Assembly (NCBI GenBank): GCA_965242785.1
Contig: CBDETA010000003.1
Coordinates: 434,001-498,000 of the forward strand
Direction: 5' to 3'
Length of the DNA stretch: 64,000 bases
Origin: Maricaulis sp965242785
GTDB lineage: Bacteria; Pseudomonadota; Alphaproteobacteria; Caulobacterales; Maricaulaceae
A program made the translations under genes and the position numbers. Shown here in pieces: positions 35,852-43,464 of this stretch. The notes beneath the pieces are model-generated. The model saw nothing but the letters and a program-made list of their open reading frames with translations, made no database searches and was not told the origin of the DNA. Each line of letters starts with the position of its first letter. Within the stretch, counting starts at the first letter, position 1.

Positions 35852-36931
35852 ATGAAAGCCCCAGCCATGTTCCGCTCTCTTGCTGCCTCCCTTCTCGCCA
35901 CACTCACCTTGGCCGCGCCTGTCTGGGCCCAGGGCGGGCCCCAGGGCGGACCGCCGCCGGCCATTGTCCGCCTCGGCGAGATCATCGAACAGGACATGGC
36001 GCGCACGGTGATGACCCCGGCCAGCGTCATCTCGCGCAATGATGCCCGCATCGCTGCGGAAATCTCCGGCCGCGTCACCTTCATTGCCGAGCCCGGCGAC
36101 GAGATCGCCGCCGGCGCCCTGATCGCCCAGCTGGACGATCGCCAGGCCCGCATCCAGCTCGAGGAGGCCCGCGCCCGCCTGGCCCGGGCCACCGCCAATT
36201 CCAGCTATCAATCCGCCGAAGCCAGCCGCTATCAGGGCCTGGCTGCCAATGGCACCGTGCCGGCCAATCGCCTGCGCGAGGTGGAACTGGCCCGCGACCT
36301 GGCCGAGCAGGACCTGCGCGAGGCCCGCACCGCCGTCATGCGCGCCGAGCTCGAACTGGAACGCACCCGCATCACCGCACCCTTTGCGGGGCGGGTCGCC
36401 GAGCGCCTGATCCAGGTCGGGGAAATCTCCGCGCCCGGCCGCGAGATCGCGCGCCTGGTCGATATCGATCACAAGGAGGCCGTGGCCCAGGTTCCGGTGG
36501 CGCTCGCGCCCTTCCTGTCGGTCGGCCAGCAGGTCACGCTCTCACTGGCCGATGGCGAACGTATCGAGGCACCAATCCGGGCCATCATCCCGGTCGGTGA
36601 TGCGGTGTCGCGTACCTTCGAGGTCCGCATCGATCTGGACGGATCGGACTGGGTGGTCGGCTCGGCCGCCCGCGTCGCCTTCCCGGCAGAAACCCCGCGC
36701 CGCCAGTTCGCCGCGCCTTATGACGCCGTGGTGCTGCGCGCCACCGGCACGCACATCTTCGTCGTGGATGCAGAGAATGTCGCGCACCAGGTCGCCGTTC
36801 AGGCCGGCGTGCGCGAGAATGGCTATGTTGCCATCTCCGGCGCTGTCGAGGCCGGCCAGCGGGTTGTCGTGTCCGGCGCGGAAACGCTCAGCGATGGCCG
36901 CACGGTGCAGGAGATCGGCGAGGACGCCTGA
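35852..36931 (+). CDS. RND periplasmic adaptor (membrane fusion protein)
   Basis: A 359-residue exported protein: signal peptide to about residue 26 (cleaved after VWA), lipoyl half-motif RIAAEISGRVTFIAEPGDEI, a hairpin of helices (about 95-160) rich in Ala, Arg and Glu, the second lipoyl half TRITAPFAGRVAERLIQVGEI and beta-barrel and membrane-proximal parts to the end. It has no lipobox. The ATG lies 4 bases after the permease stop, so the two are co-translated. Permease-first order is the reverse of the usual one. Confidence 0.93.
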   Translation: MKAPAMFRSLAASLLATLTLAAPVWAQGGPQGGPPPAIVRLGEIIEQDMARTVMTPASVISRNDARIAAEISGRVTFIAEPGDEIAAGALIAQLDDRQARIQLEEARARLARATANSSYQSAEASRYQGLAANGTVPANRLREVELARDLAEQDLREARTAVMRAELELERTRITAPFAGRVAERLIQVGEISAPGREIARLVDIDHKEAVAQVPVALAPFLSVGQQVTLSLADGERIEAPIRAIIPVGDAVSRTFEVRIDLDGSDWVVGSAARVAFPAETPRRQFAAPYDAVVLRATGTHIFVVDAENVAHQVAVQAGVRENGYVAISGAVEAGQRVVVSGAETLSDGRTVQEIGEDA

Positions 36932-36972
36932 CCGGAAAGCGGAAGGGGGGATCCGGTCAGGCGCCGACCGCC

Positions 36973-37500
36973 CTAGCTGGTTTTCGCCAGGGTTTTCTCT
37001 GTCTTCAGGCTCGCCGCCAGGGTCTCGAAATTGAATTCCGAGGTCGAGCCGGACATGCGCAGCAGCTGGATCGGCAGATTGTTGCTGATCAGGATCAGGT
37101 CCGGCTTGCCGTCATTGATCACGTTCTGGCCGCCGATCCACCAGTTATTGGTGCTCGAATAGCTGCCCTGGGCCAGATAGAGCGTGATCGGGGTGGCATT
37201 GGCGAAGGCCACAGTGACGCCGAACATGAAGTTCAGCTCGTCCGGCGTGCCGCCACCGCCCTTCGGAGCGTATTCATGATACTCGCCGCCGCACAGTGAG
37301 TTGAACTTGTCGGCCACGGACGAAGATTTCTTGCGGCCGCAATTCACCGTGATTTCCCAGACGCCCTTGCCCATATTCTTGGCCGTGGGGCCGGAGTCAT
37401 AGGGCTGTCCGGACGTGATGACGAAAGTCCCGTCGATATAGCTGACGGACTGGATCAGGCTGGATTCCAGTGTGACGGTATTGGAGTGGGAAGAAGTCAT
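36973..37500 (-). CDS. Orphan 175-residue protein
   Basis: ATG at 37500 follows AAGG 9 bases upstream. The product has no signal peptide or membrane segment. It is rich in Ser, Thr, Asn and Gly in strand-turn patterns, for example SYIDGTFVITSG, GVWEITVNCG and TPITLYLAQGSYSST, and holds two Cys (NCGRKK and LCGGEY) that could pair. A beta-sandwich fold similar to small secreted or lectin-like proteins is plausible, but no family was recognised and cytoplasmic location is predicted. It is convergent with the RND operon. Confidence 0.6.
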   Translation of the reverse strand: MTSSHSNTVTLESSLIQSVSYIDGTFVITSGQPYDSGPTAKNMGKGVWEITVNCGRKKSSSVADKFNSLCGGEYHEYAPKGGGGTPDELNFMFGVTVAFANATPITLYLAQGSYSSTNNWWIGGQNVINDGKPDLILISNNLPIQLLRMSGSTSEFNFETLAASLKTEKTLAKTS

Positions 37501-37632
37501 TTCGTTCGCCTTGTCTTCGAGTGGAGGGGTACACACGCGATCTGCGAACTACGCACCTGTTACGTGTCAGGTGGCATGGCACTACTACAAATCGGAAATG
37601 ACCTCAATTCGGATTTGGGACCTTTGAGGAAC

Positions 37633-37655
37633 GGACGACCGGAATCCGGCCGTCC
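37633..37655. terminator. Perfectly symmetric hairpin in the gap 37501-37676
   Basis: GGACG-A-CCGG-AAT-CCGG-C-CGTCC folds into two stacked stems. It sits 22 bases beyond the stop of the DUF4386 gene on the minus strand and could end it, but no T-run follows. Confidence 0.35.
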
Positions 37656-37676
37656 GCTCCCTCAGCGACGATTACC

Positions 37677-38378
37677 TCAGTTGGCCTGCGCCGTGGCAGG
37701 CGGGCGCAGCCGGTGGCGCGGGGCCAGCAGCAGCCAGAGACAGGTTCCGATTTCACCGAGCGAGGAGGGTGTTCCGACAATCGTCTCCACCAGCGAACCG
37801 GAAAAACCGGTCCAGAACAGCGGCACCGCAAACTCGATCAAGAAGGACAGGCCGCCCAGCAGGAGCAGGATGGACAGTGGCCTGGGCACCAGACGCGAGC
37901 GCCAGCACAGGATACCCAGCGGCATCAGCCACAGCCCCCAGAAAATCGAGGACAGCGTGATCAGGCTGCTATAACGGCCCAGATGCTCCATCACCGGCCC
38001 GGCCAGCGCCGCAAGCTCGTCGGGCGATGCGCCTTGGACCAGCTCGAACACTTCCAGCTTCTCACCCACGGCCAAGAAACTGATCGGGATGCTCACTGCG
38101 GTGAACAGCACCATCAGACGCGCCAGCACGGCGCCATAGAGTTTGAGCACGCCGAACAGTACCACCGGCAGGGCGAGATAGATCACATAGCTCGCCAGCC
38201 CGGCGCAGATGCCGGCCGCAAACAGCATCGGCTCGCCGCTGATGGCGTCGAGCGTGGCTGCTGGACCGCCGCGGACAATCGTTCGGGACGGCACATAGAG
38301 AAGGTTGAAAATGCCGGTGACGACCAGCAGGAAGTAGAGCAGGCCCGCGAGCCTGGCGTCGGAAATGCGCAGCGACAT
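37677..38378 (-). CDS. DUF4386 family membrane protein
   Basis: A 233-residue protein with about six membrane helices. Family marks are ARLAGLLYFLLVVTGIFNLLYVP at the start, ISGEPMLFAAGICAGLASYVIY and SSIFWGLWLMPLGILCWRS. GAGGGA precedes ATG 38378. DUF4386 proteins are of unknown function, often near stress or resistance genes. It stands alone. Confidence 0.75.
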   Translation of the reverse strand: MSLRISDARLAGLLYFLLVVTGIFNLLYVPSRTIVRGGPAATLDAISGEPMLFAAGICAGLASYVIYLALPVVLFGVLKLYGAVLARLMVLFTAVSIPISFLAVGEKLEVFELVQGASPDELAALAGPVMEHLGRYSSLITLSSIFWGLWLMPLGILCWRSRLVPRPLSILLLLGGLSFLIEFAVPLFWTGFSGSLVETIVGTPSSLGEIGTCLWLLLAPRHRLRPPATAQAN

Positions 38379-38511
38379 GAGTCCCTCGATGGTTGCGTCT
38401 GCCAAGCCCCCCGGCTTGCCGCATCCATCGACGTTTTCGTTTTCCCGGTCTCGTCGATTGGCAAATCAACCGGTTTTTTGCATTGCCTCACTTAGAAATT
38501 TCCGGCTGACA

Positions 38512-38687
38512 CTACTTGAGATTTGGCGCCCGAGCTTTCCCGCCCTTCGATCCCAACGCCTTCGGCGCCGGGTCTGTGCCGTCTTCCTCGGGTGTGACCC
38601 CAATCTCACCTGGCGCGATCTGCGTGATCTTCAACGCGATGCCGATCACGTTGGCTGGTCGTTTGCGTTCTTTGGGCCTTTAGGCAT
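38512..38687 (-). pseudogene. Frameshifted small basic protein gene (RKGGKARA-type)
   Basis: On the minus strand ATG at 38687 opens MPKGPKNANDQPT and then hits a stop; a shifted frame continues VIGIALKITQIAPGEIG, then DPAPKALGSKGGKARAPNLK to a TAG at 38512-38514. Together the two pieces resemble a widespread family of about 60-75 residue basic proteins that begin MPKRPKD and contain DPAAVALGRKGGKARA. The open frame is broken by a one-base difference near 38649, and the usual C-terminal helix is cut short. ATG overlaps the stop of the upstream gene. A programmed shift is a lesser alternative. Confidence 0.55.
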
Positions 38688-38925
38688 CTTCTTTGCCCCT
38701 GACTTCGGGGCCAGGAACGCCAGCTTCTTTCATTGCTCTCGCGAGTTTCATGAACAAGTTTGGATGCCCTCGTAAGCTATCCGGCTTGTCATTCACGGTC
38801 GTGACGAACCCGCCCGGCCCCGGAAGAGCCATGTGAATTCTACCTTGGTCCTCGTTGAACCACACACTTATTTTTAGATACGCAGTTTTTCCGTCTCGTT
38901 TGTTCTTTCTGATGTTGCCCGGCAT
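38680..38925 (-). CDS. Small orphan protein of a mobile-element-associated type
   Basis: An 81-residue protein from ATG 38925 with a strong GGAGG 7 bases upstream. The text KISVWFNEDQGRIHMALPG, then TTVNDKPDSLRGHPNLFMKLARAMKEAG, recalls short orphan proteins often found next to integrative elements, with a conserved RGHP turn. It has a basic N-terminus and no export signal. It lies in a lower-GC stretch (about 38,480-39,020) and its neighbour is a broken gene, so this may be the remnant of an acquired segment. Confidence 0.65.
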   Translation of the reverse strand: MPGNIRKNKRDGKTAYLKISVWFNEDQGRIHMALPGPGGFVTTVNDKPDSLRGHPNLFMKLARAMKEAGVPGPEVRGKEDA

Positions 38926-39025
38926 GACGCCTCCACCTGCCTTTTGCTACGCGTAATTGTGGAGATCGCAGTGCGCACGGTCAAATATCAAATTGAGACA
39001 CTACCGGTTTTTCTGCTCGATCTAG

Positions 39026-40411
39026 TCAACAGGCCACCACATTGACGGCCAGACCGCCCTGGCTGGTCTCCTTGTATTTTTCCTGCATGTCCTGGCCGGT
39101 CTGGCGCATGGTCTCGATCACCTGGTCCAGCGACACTTTCATGTCGGCCGAGGTGGCTCGCAGGGCGAGGCGCGCCGCGTCGATGGCCTTGATCGCGCCG
39201 ATGGCATTGCGCTCGATACAGGGAATCTGCACCAGCCCGCCGACCGGGTCACAGGTCAGGCCCAGATTATGTTCCATGCCGATCTCGGCGGCATCCTCGA
39301 TCTGGTGATTGTTCGCGCCCATCGCCGCAGCCAGGGCCGCAGCCGCCATGGAACAGGCCACGCCCACCTCGCCTTGGCAGCCGGCCTCGGCGCCGGAGAT
39401 CGAGGCGTTCTTCTTGTACAAAGACCCGATGGCCGCAGCGGTCAGGAAGAAGCGCTGCAGCGCTTCCTCATCATCGGGATCACGGTGATACTTGTCGAAA
39501 TACCGCGCCACGGCCGGGATGATGCCCGCCGCGCCATTGGTCGGAGCGGTAACCACACGTCCGCCGGCCGCATTCTCCTCATTCACCGCCATGGCCCAGA
39601 GATTGATCCAGTCCATCGGGGCGAGGGGGTCCTTGGTCGGGTCGACCGGATTTTCCTTCAGGTCGCGATACATTTTCGGCGCCCGGCGCTTCACCTTCAG
39701 CCCGCCCGGCAGGATGCCGTCCTCGGTCAGGCCGCGGTCGATACAGTCTTCCATCGCCCGCCACAGCCCCTCGATCCCGGCCCGGATCGTGTCCTCGGGC
39801 AGGAAGGTGCGCTCATTGGCCAGCATGATGCGGTGGATGGACAGGCCCTCGCGCTCGCCGATCTCCAGCAGCTCGGCGGCAGAGTTGAATGGGAAGGGTT
39901 CGCCTTCCTTGACATCGGCCGCCGAATTCTTGCCGGCCTCGTGCTCGTCGATGACAAAACCGCCGCCGATCGAATACCAGACCTCCTCCCGGATGACCGT
40001 TTCACCCTCGCCAACGGCCTTGAACTTCAGGGCGTTGGAATGGAAGGGCAAACGCACATCGCCGCGGAACTCCAGGTCCCGGCGCTCCTCGAAAGGCACG
40101 GTCGAGCCATCGGCCAGTTTCAGGGTCTTTTCCGAACGGATGCGGGCCAGCCGGTCGGGAATTGTATCGGGATTGATGCGCGCCGGATCATTCCCCTCCA
40201 GACCCAGCAGCACGGCGGTATCCGTGCCATGCCCCAGCCCGGTCAGCGCCAGGGAGCCATAAAGCTCGGTCTCCAGACGCAGGATCGCCCGGCCATCGGC
40301 GTCCGCCAGGGCACGTTCGACAAACACTTTTGCCGCCTTCATCGGGCCCACCGTGTGGGACGAGGAGGGGCCAACGCCGATCTTGAACAGGTCAAAGACG
40401 CCAAAATGCAT
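39026..40411 (-). CDS. sdaA: L-serine ammonia-lyase (serine dehydratase), single-chain
   Basis: A 461-residue iron-sulfur enzyme that deaminates serine to pyruvate. Marks: FDLFKIGVGPSSSHTVGPM (beta-domain) near the N-terminus and, in the alpha domain, SGAEAGCQGEVGVACSMAAA, LTCDPVGGLVQIPCIERN and APTNGAAGIIPA. Three Cys of these motifs bind the 4Fe-4S cluster. The length is that of the one-chain type II enzyme. ATG 40411 is at the family start; only a weak GGTG ribosome site is visible. Confidence 0.95.
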   Translation of the reverse strand: MHFGVFDLFKIGVGPSSSHTVGPMKAAKVFVERALADADGRAILRLETELYGSLALTGLGHGTDTAVLLGLEGNDPARINPDTIPDRLARIRSEKTLKLADGSTVPFEERRDLEFRGDVRLPFHSNALKFKAVGEGETVIREEVWYSIGGGFVIDEHEAGKNSAADVKEGEPFPFNSAAELLEIGEREGLSIHRIMLANERTFLPEDTIRAGIEGLWRAMEDCIDRGLTEDGILPGGLKVKRRAPKMYRDLKENPVDPTKDPLAPMDWINLWAMAVNEENAAGGRVVTAPTNGAAGIIPAVARYFDKYHRDPDDEEALQRFFLTAAAIGSLYKKNASISGAEAGCQGEVGVACSMAAAALAAAMGANNHQIEDAAEIGMEHNLGLTCDPVGGLVQIPCIERNAIGAIKAIDAARLALRATSADMKVSLDQVIETMRQTGQDMQEKYKETSQGGLAVNVVAC

Positions 40412-40549
40412 GGTTTCACCAGATCGTCTGGGCTCCGAGGAGCCGTGGGGTTGTTGTGCGGGACCCTAGTGACTTGCGATCAGGCCACAAGACCGGTTCC
40501 CGTCTGACATCGTGGCCTTCGCCAGTGCGTCAAACGCCGCAGTGATGGC

Positions 40550-41785
40550 TCAGGTCACCGCCGAACGCACCGAGAACCGTGGCTCGCGCCAGATCTCCTG
40601 CGTCATGATCCGCTCCAGCACTTCAGCCGCCCGCCAGACATCCTCATGGCTGACATAGAGCGGCGTGAAGCCGAAACGCAGAATGTCCGGATCGCGGAAA
40701 TCGCCGATCACACCGTTTTCGATCAGCGCCTGCATGATCGGATAGCCGTTCTCGTGATGGAAGGACACCTGGCTGCCACGGATCGCGGCGTCCCGCGGCG
40801 AGGCGAGGGCAAAGCCCTGGTCGCCGACCCGGGCCTCGACCTGCTCGATGAACAACTCGCACAGCGCAACGGACTTCGCCCGCACCTGGTCCATGTCGGC
40901 TTCGACGGCAATGTCGAGGCCGCATTCCAGCGCGCTCATGGCCAGGATGGAGGGCGAAGAACACTTGAACCGGTCGATCCCCGGGGCGGGCGTGTACTCA
41001 TCGACAAAGCTGAACGGGCTGGCATGGCCCAACCATCCCGACAGAACGGGCAGCACCTTTTCCTGATGCCGCTCGGCGACAAAGATGAAGGCCGGCGCGC
41101 CCGGACCGCCATTGAGGTATTTGTAGCCGCAGCCAACGGCCAGGTCGGCCTTGCAGGCGTTCAGATCGATCGGCAGGGCCCCGGCCGAGTGGCACAGATC
41201 CCAGATCACCAGAATGCCCTTCGCCTGCGCCCGGGCCGTGATCGCCTGCATGTCATGCAGATAGCCGCTCTTGTAATGGGCCTGGGTGATCAGCAGCACT
41301 GCGACATCATCCGTCAGGTTGGCCTCGATCTGGTCCGTCGCGACCCGTTTTTCCACGATCCGCCCGCCCGAATTCGCAGCCAGACCCTGCATCATGTAGA
41401 CATTGGTCGGGAAATTTCCCGCCTCTGACAGGATCACATTGCGTTCAGGGTTCAGCTGAAGCGCCGCGCTCAGGCATTTGAAAATGTTGATGGATGTCGA
41501 ATCGGCAACAACCACTTCATGCGGCTTGGCACCGATCAGGCCGGCAATCTTGGCACCCAGGCGGCGCGGCAGGCCGATCCAGTCATGCCGATTCCAGGAA
41601 GTGATCAGGTCCCGGCCCCATTCCTCCTTCAACACCTGAGCCATGCGCTCGGGCGCGGATTTGGGCATCACGCCCAGTGAATTGCCGTCCAGATAGATCA
41701 TCCCGGCAGGAATCTCGAACCGGTCGCGAAAACCGGCCAGCGGGTCACGGGCATCCAGATCACGAACATCTTGCAGCGTTTTCAT
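40550..41785 (-). CDS. kynU: Kynureninase
   Basis: A 411-residue PLP enzyme that cleaves kynurenine to anthranilate and alanine. Marks: YLDGNSLGVMPKSA, VVVADSTSINIFKCL, SEAGNFPTNVYM, DLCHSAGALPIDL and GCGYKYLNGGPGAPAF, whose Lys binds PLP. ATG 41785 (MKTLQDV) follows AGGA. Downstream of tryptophan 2,3-dioxygenase with a 23-base gap, so the two form an operon. The formamidase gene (kynB) that should lie between them in the pathway is absent here. Confidence 0.95.
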   Translation of the reverse strand: MKTLQDVRDLDARDPLAGFRDRFEIPAGMIYLDGNSLGVMPKSAPERMAQVLKEEWGRDLITSWNRHDWIGLPRRLGAKIAGLIGAKPHEVVVADSTSINIFKCLSAALQLNPERNVILSEAGNFPTNVYMMQGLAANSGGRIVEKRVATDQIEANLTDDVAVLLITQAHYKSGYLHDMQAITARAQAKGILVIWDLCHSAGALPIDLNACKADLAVGCGYKYLNGGPGAPAFIFVAERHQEKVLPVLSGWLGHASPFSFVDEYTPAPGIDRFKCSSPSILAMSALECGLDIAVEADMDQVRAKSVALCELFIEQVEARVGDQGFALASPRDAAIRGSQVSFHHENGYPIMQALIENGVIGDFRDPDILRFGFTPLYVSHEDVWRAAEVLERIMTQEIWREPRFSVRSAVT

Positions 41786-41808
41786 GGGGTTGTCCTGCAT
41801 CCGTGGGG

Positions 41809-42657
41809 TCAAAGCGTGGTCCGGACGGTCCAGATCTCCGGGAAGAACCGCAGATCCAGCGCCTTGACGAGATAGGACACGCCGGACGTTCCGCCCGTGC
41901 CCCTGCGATAGCCGATGATGCGCTCGACCGTCTTCATGTGGTTGAACCGCCATTGCTGGAACTTGTGCTCCAGATCCACCAGCTTTTCGCCCAGCTCATA
42001 GGCTTCCCAATGGGTTTCGCTGTCGCGGTAGATCTCGCGCCAGACATCCTCGATGGCCGCTGAAGGCTGATAGGGCTCGCGCCAGTTGCGCTCGGTCGCC
42101 TCGGCGGGAATCTCATAGCCCTTGCGAGCCAGCAGTCGCAGCGTTTCATCCCACAGGCTGGGCAGTTCCAGGGCCCGCGTCACCATCTTGTGGGCCGGCG
42201 GATTGTCGGCATGCACGCGGGCGAGGGCGGCATTCTTGTTGCCCAGCCGGTATTCCAGCGTGCGGTACTGGAAGGACTGGAAGCCCGAGCTCTGACCCAG
42301 CGCGTCCCGGAAAGCGAGATAGTCCGCCGGCGTCATCGTCGACAGCACATCCCAGGCATGGATCAATTGTTCCTGGATCCGCGAGACCCGGGTGAACATC
42401 TTCAGCGCCGGTCCGATCTCGTCATCCTGAAGGTGCGCAATCCCGCCCTCGACCTCGTGCAGCACCTGTTTCATCCACAGCTCACCGACCTGGTGGATGA
42501 TGATGAACAGCATCTCGTCATGTTCGGATGTCAGGCATTTCTGCGCCGACAACAGCCGGTCCAGGCCCAGATATCCGCCATAGGACATGGCGTCCTTGAA
42601 GTCCCAGTGGATGTCCTCGTCAGACACATCCACGCTGGAAGCGAACTGGTCGCTCAT
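41809..42657 (-). CDS. kynA: Tryptophan 2,3-dioxygenase
   Basis: A 282-residue heme enzyme that opens the indole ring to give N-formylkynurenine. Marks: SYGGYLGLDRLLSAQKCLTS, DEMLFIIIHQVGELWMKQVLHE (His for substrate), SGFQSFQYRTLEYRLGNKN, RFNHMKTVERIIGYRRGTGG (His as heme ligand) and SGVSYL. ATG 42657 follows GGGAG. First gene of the kyn operon. Confidence 0.96.
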   Translation of the reverse strand: MSDQFASSVDVSDEDIHWDFKDAMSYGGYLGLDRLLSAQKCLTSEHDEMLFIIIHQVGELWMKQVLHEVEGGIAHLQDDEIGPALKMFTRVSRIQEQLIHAWDVLSTMTPADYLAFRDALGQSSGFQSFQYRTLEYRLGNKNAALARVHADNPPAHKMVTRALELPSLWDETLRLLARKGYEIPAEATERNWREPYQPSAAIEDVWREIYRDSETHWEAYELGEKLVDLEHKFQQWRFNHMKTVERIIGYRRGTGGTSGVSYLVKALDLRFFPEIWTVRTTL

Positions 42658-42813
42658 GTTTGCACTCCCGTCTTCCGGCCGCTCTGGGACGATCCGCCCG
42701 GGGCCGAATGATTATTTGTCTAGGGTTTAACCGGGTTCGCCGCCAACCGCGAGCCGTGCTTGAAGCAGGCGCTGCACAGTTTTAGCGTCCGGCGCTGGAC
42801 AAAGGGGACGCAA

Positions 42814-43401
42814 ATGCTTGAAGCCGCCACCGAACAGACGGTCTGGGACGTCATCGCGCTCTATCTCTCACTCGGTTACACCCACATCCTGCCCAAGGGG
42901 CTGGATCACATTCTCTTCGTGCTGGCCCTGTTCTTCGCCTCGACCCGTCTGGGTCCGCTGGTCTGGCAGGTCTCGGCCTTCACCGTGGCGCACACGCTGA
43001 CCCTGGGCCTGGCGACTCTGGGTCTGGTCGCAGTCCCCTCCGACATTGTCGAGCCGATCATTGCGCTCTCCATCGCCTTCGTTGGGATCGAGAACCTCAT
43101 CTTCAAGGACATGACACGCTGGCGGCCGGCCATCGTGTTCGGCTTCGGCCTCTTCCACGGTCTGGGTTTCGCCGGCGTGCTGTCGGAATTGGGTCTGCCG
43201 CAGGGTGATCTTGCGGCCGCCTTGCTCAGTTTTAACGTCGGTGTTGAGGTCGGACAGCTCACAATCATCATCGGTTTGTGGCTGGCGCTATGCTGGTTTC
43301 GCGATGCGCATTGGTATCCGTGGCTGGCCCGCATCGCTTCGGGGCTGATTGCGCTTGTTGCGCTGTGGTGGACCATCGAGCGCGTCTTTCTGGGGGGATA
43401 G
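42814..43401 (+). CDS. HupE/UreJ family membrane protein
   Basis: A 195-residue polytopic protein with about six helices. The family signature is in LGYTHILPKGLDHILFVLAL, FTVAHTLTLGLATLG, GIENLIFKD and GFGLFHGLGFAGVLSELG, with conserved His and Asp in the membrane that suit nickel or cobalt transport. AAGGGG precedes ATG 42814. No hydrogenase or urease genes are nearby; the metal is not certain. Confidence 0.88.
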   Translation: MLEAATEQTVWDVIALYLSLGYTHILPKGLDHILFVLALFFASTRLGPLVWQVSAFTVAHTLTLGLATLGLVAVPSDIVEPIIALSIAFVGIENLIFKDMTRWRPAIVFGFGLFHGLGFAGVLSELGLPQGDLAAALLSFNVGVEVGQLTIIIGLWLALCWFRDAHWYPWLARIASGLIALVALWWTIERVFLGG

Positions 43402-43409
43402 GAGAACAA

Positions 43410-43435
43410 AAAAGGCGGCCCGCAGGCCGCCTTTT
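43410..43435. terminator. Bidirectional terminator between hupE-like gene and the M2 peptidase
   Basis: AAAAGGCGGCC (43410-43420) pairs perfectly with GGCCGCCTTTT (43425-43435) around CGCA. The A-run on one side and T-run on the other let it act in both directions, which suits two convergent genes. Confidence 0.85.
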
Positions 43436-43464
43436 CTCTGTCGCGTTTCTGTCGCGGTCCGGTT

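Noticed and set aside
38365..38775. 136-residue plus-strand frame across the scar
   Set aside because: It has no ribosome site, is antisense to the gene with a perfect GGAGG, and its sequence has no domain-like pattern.
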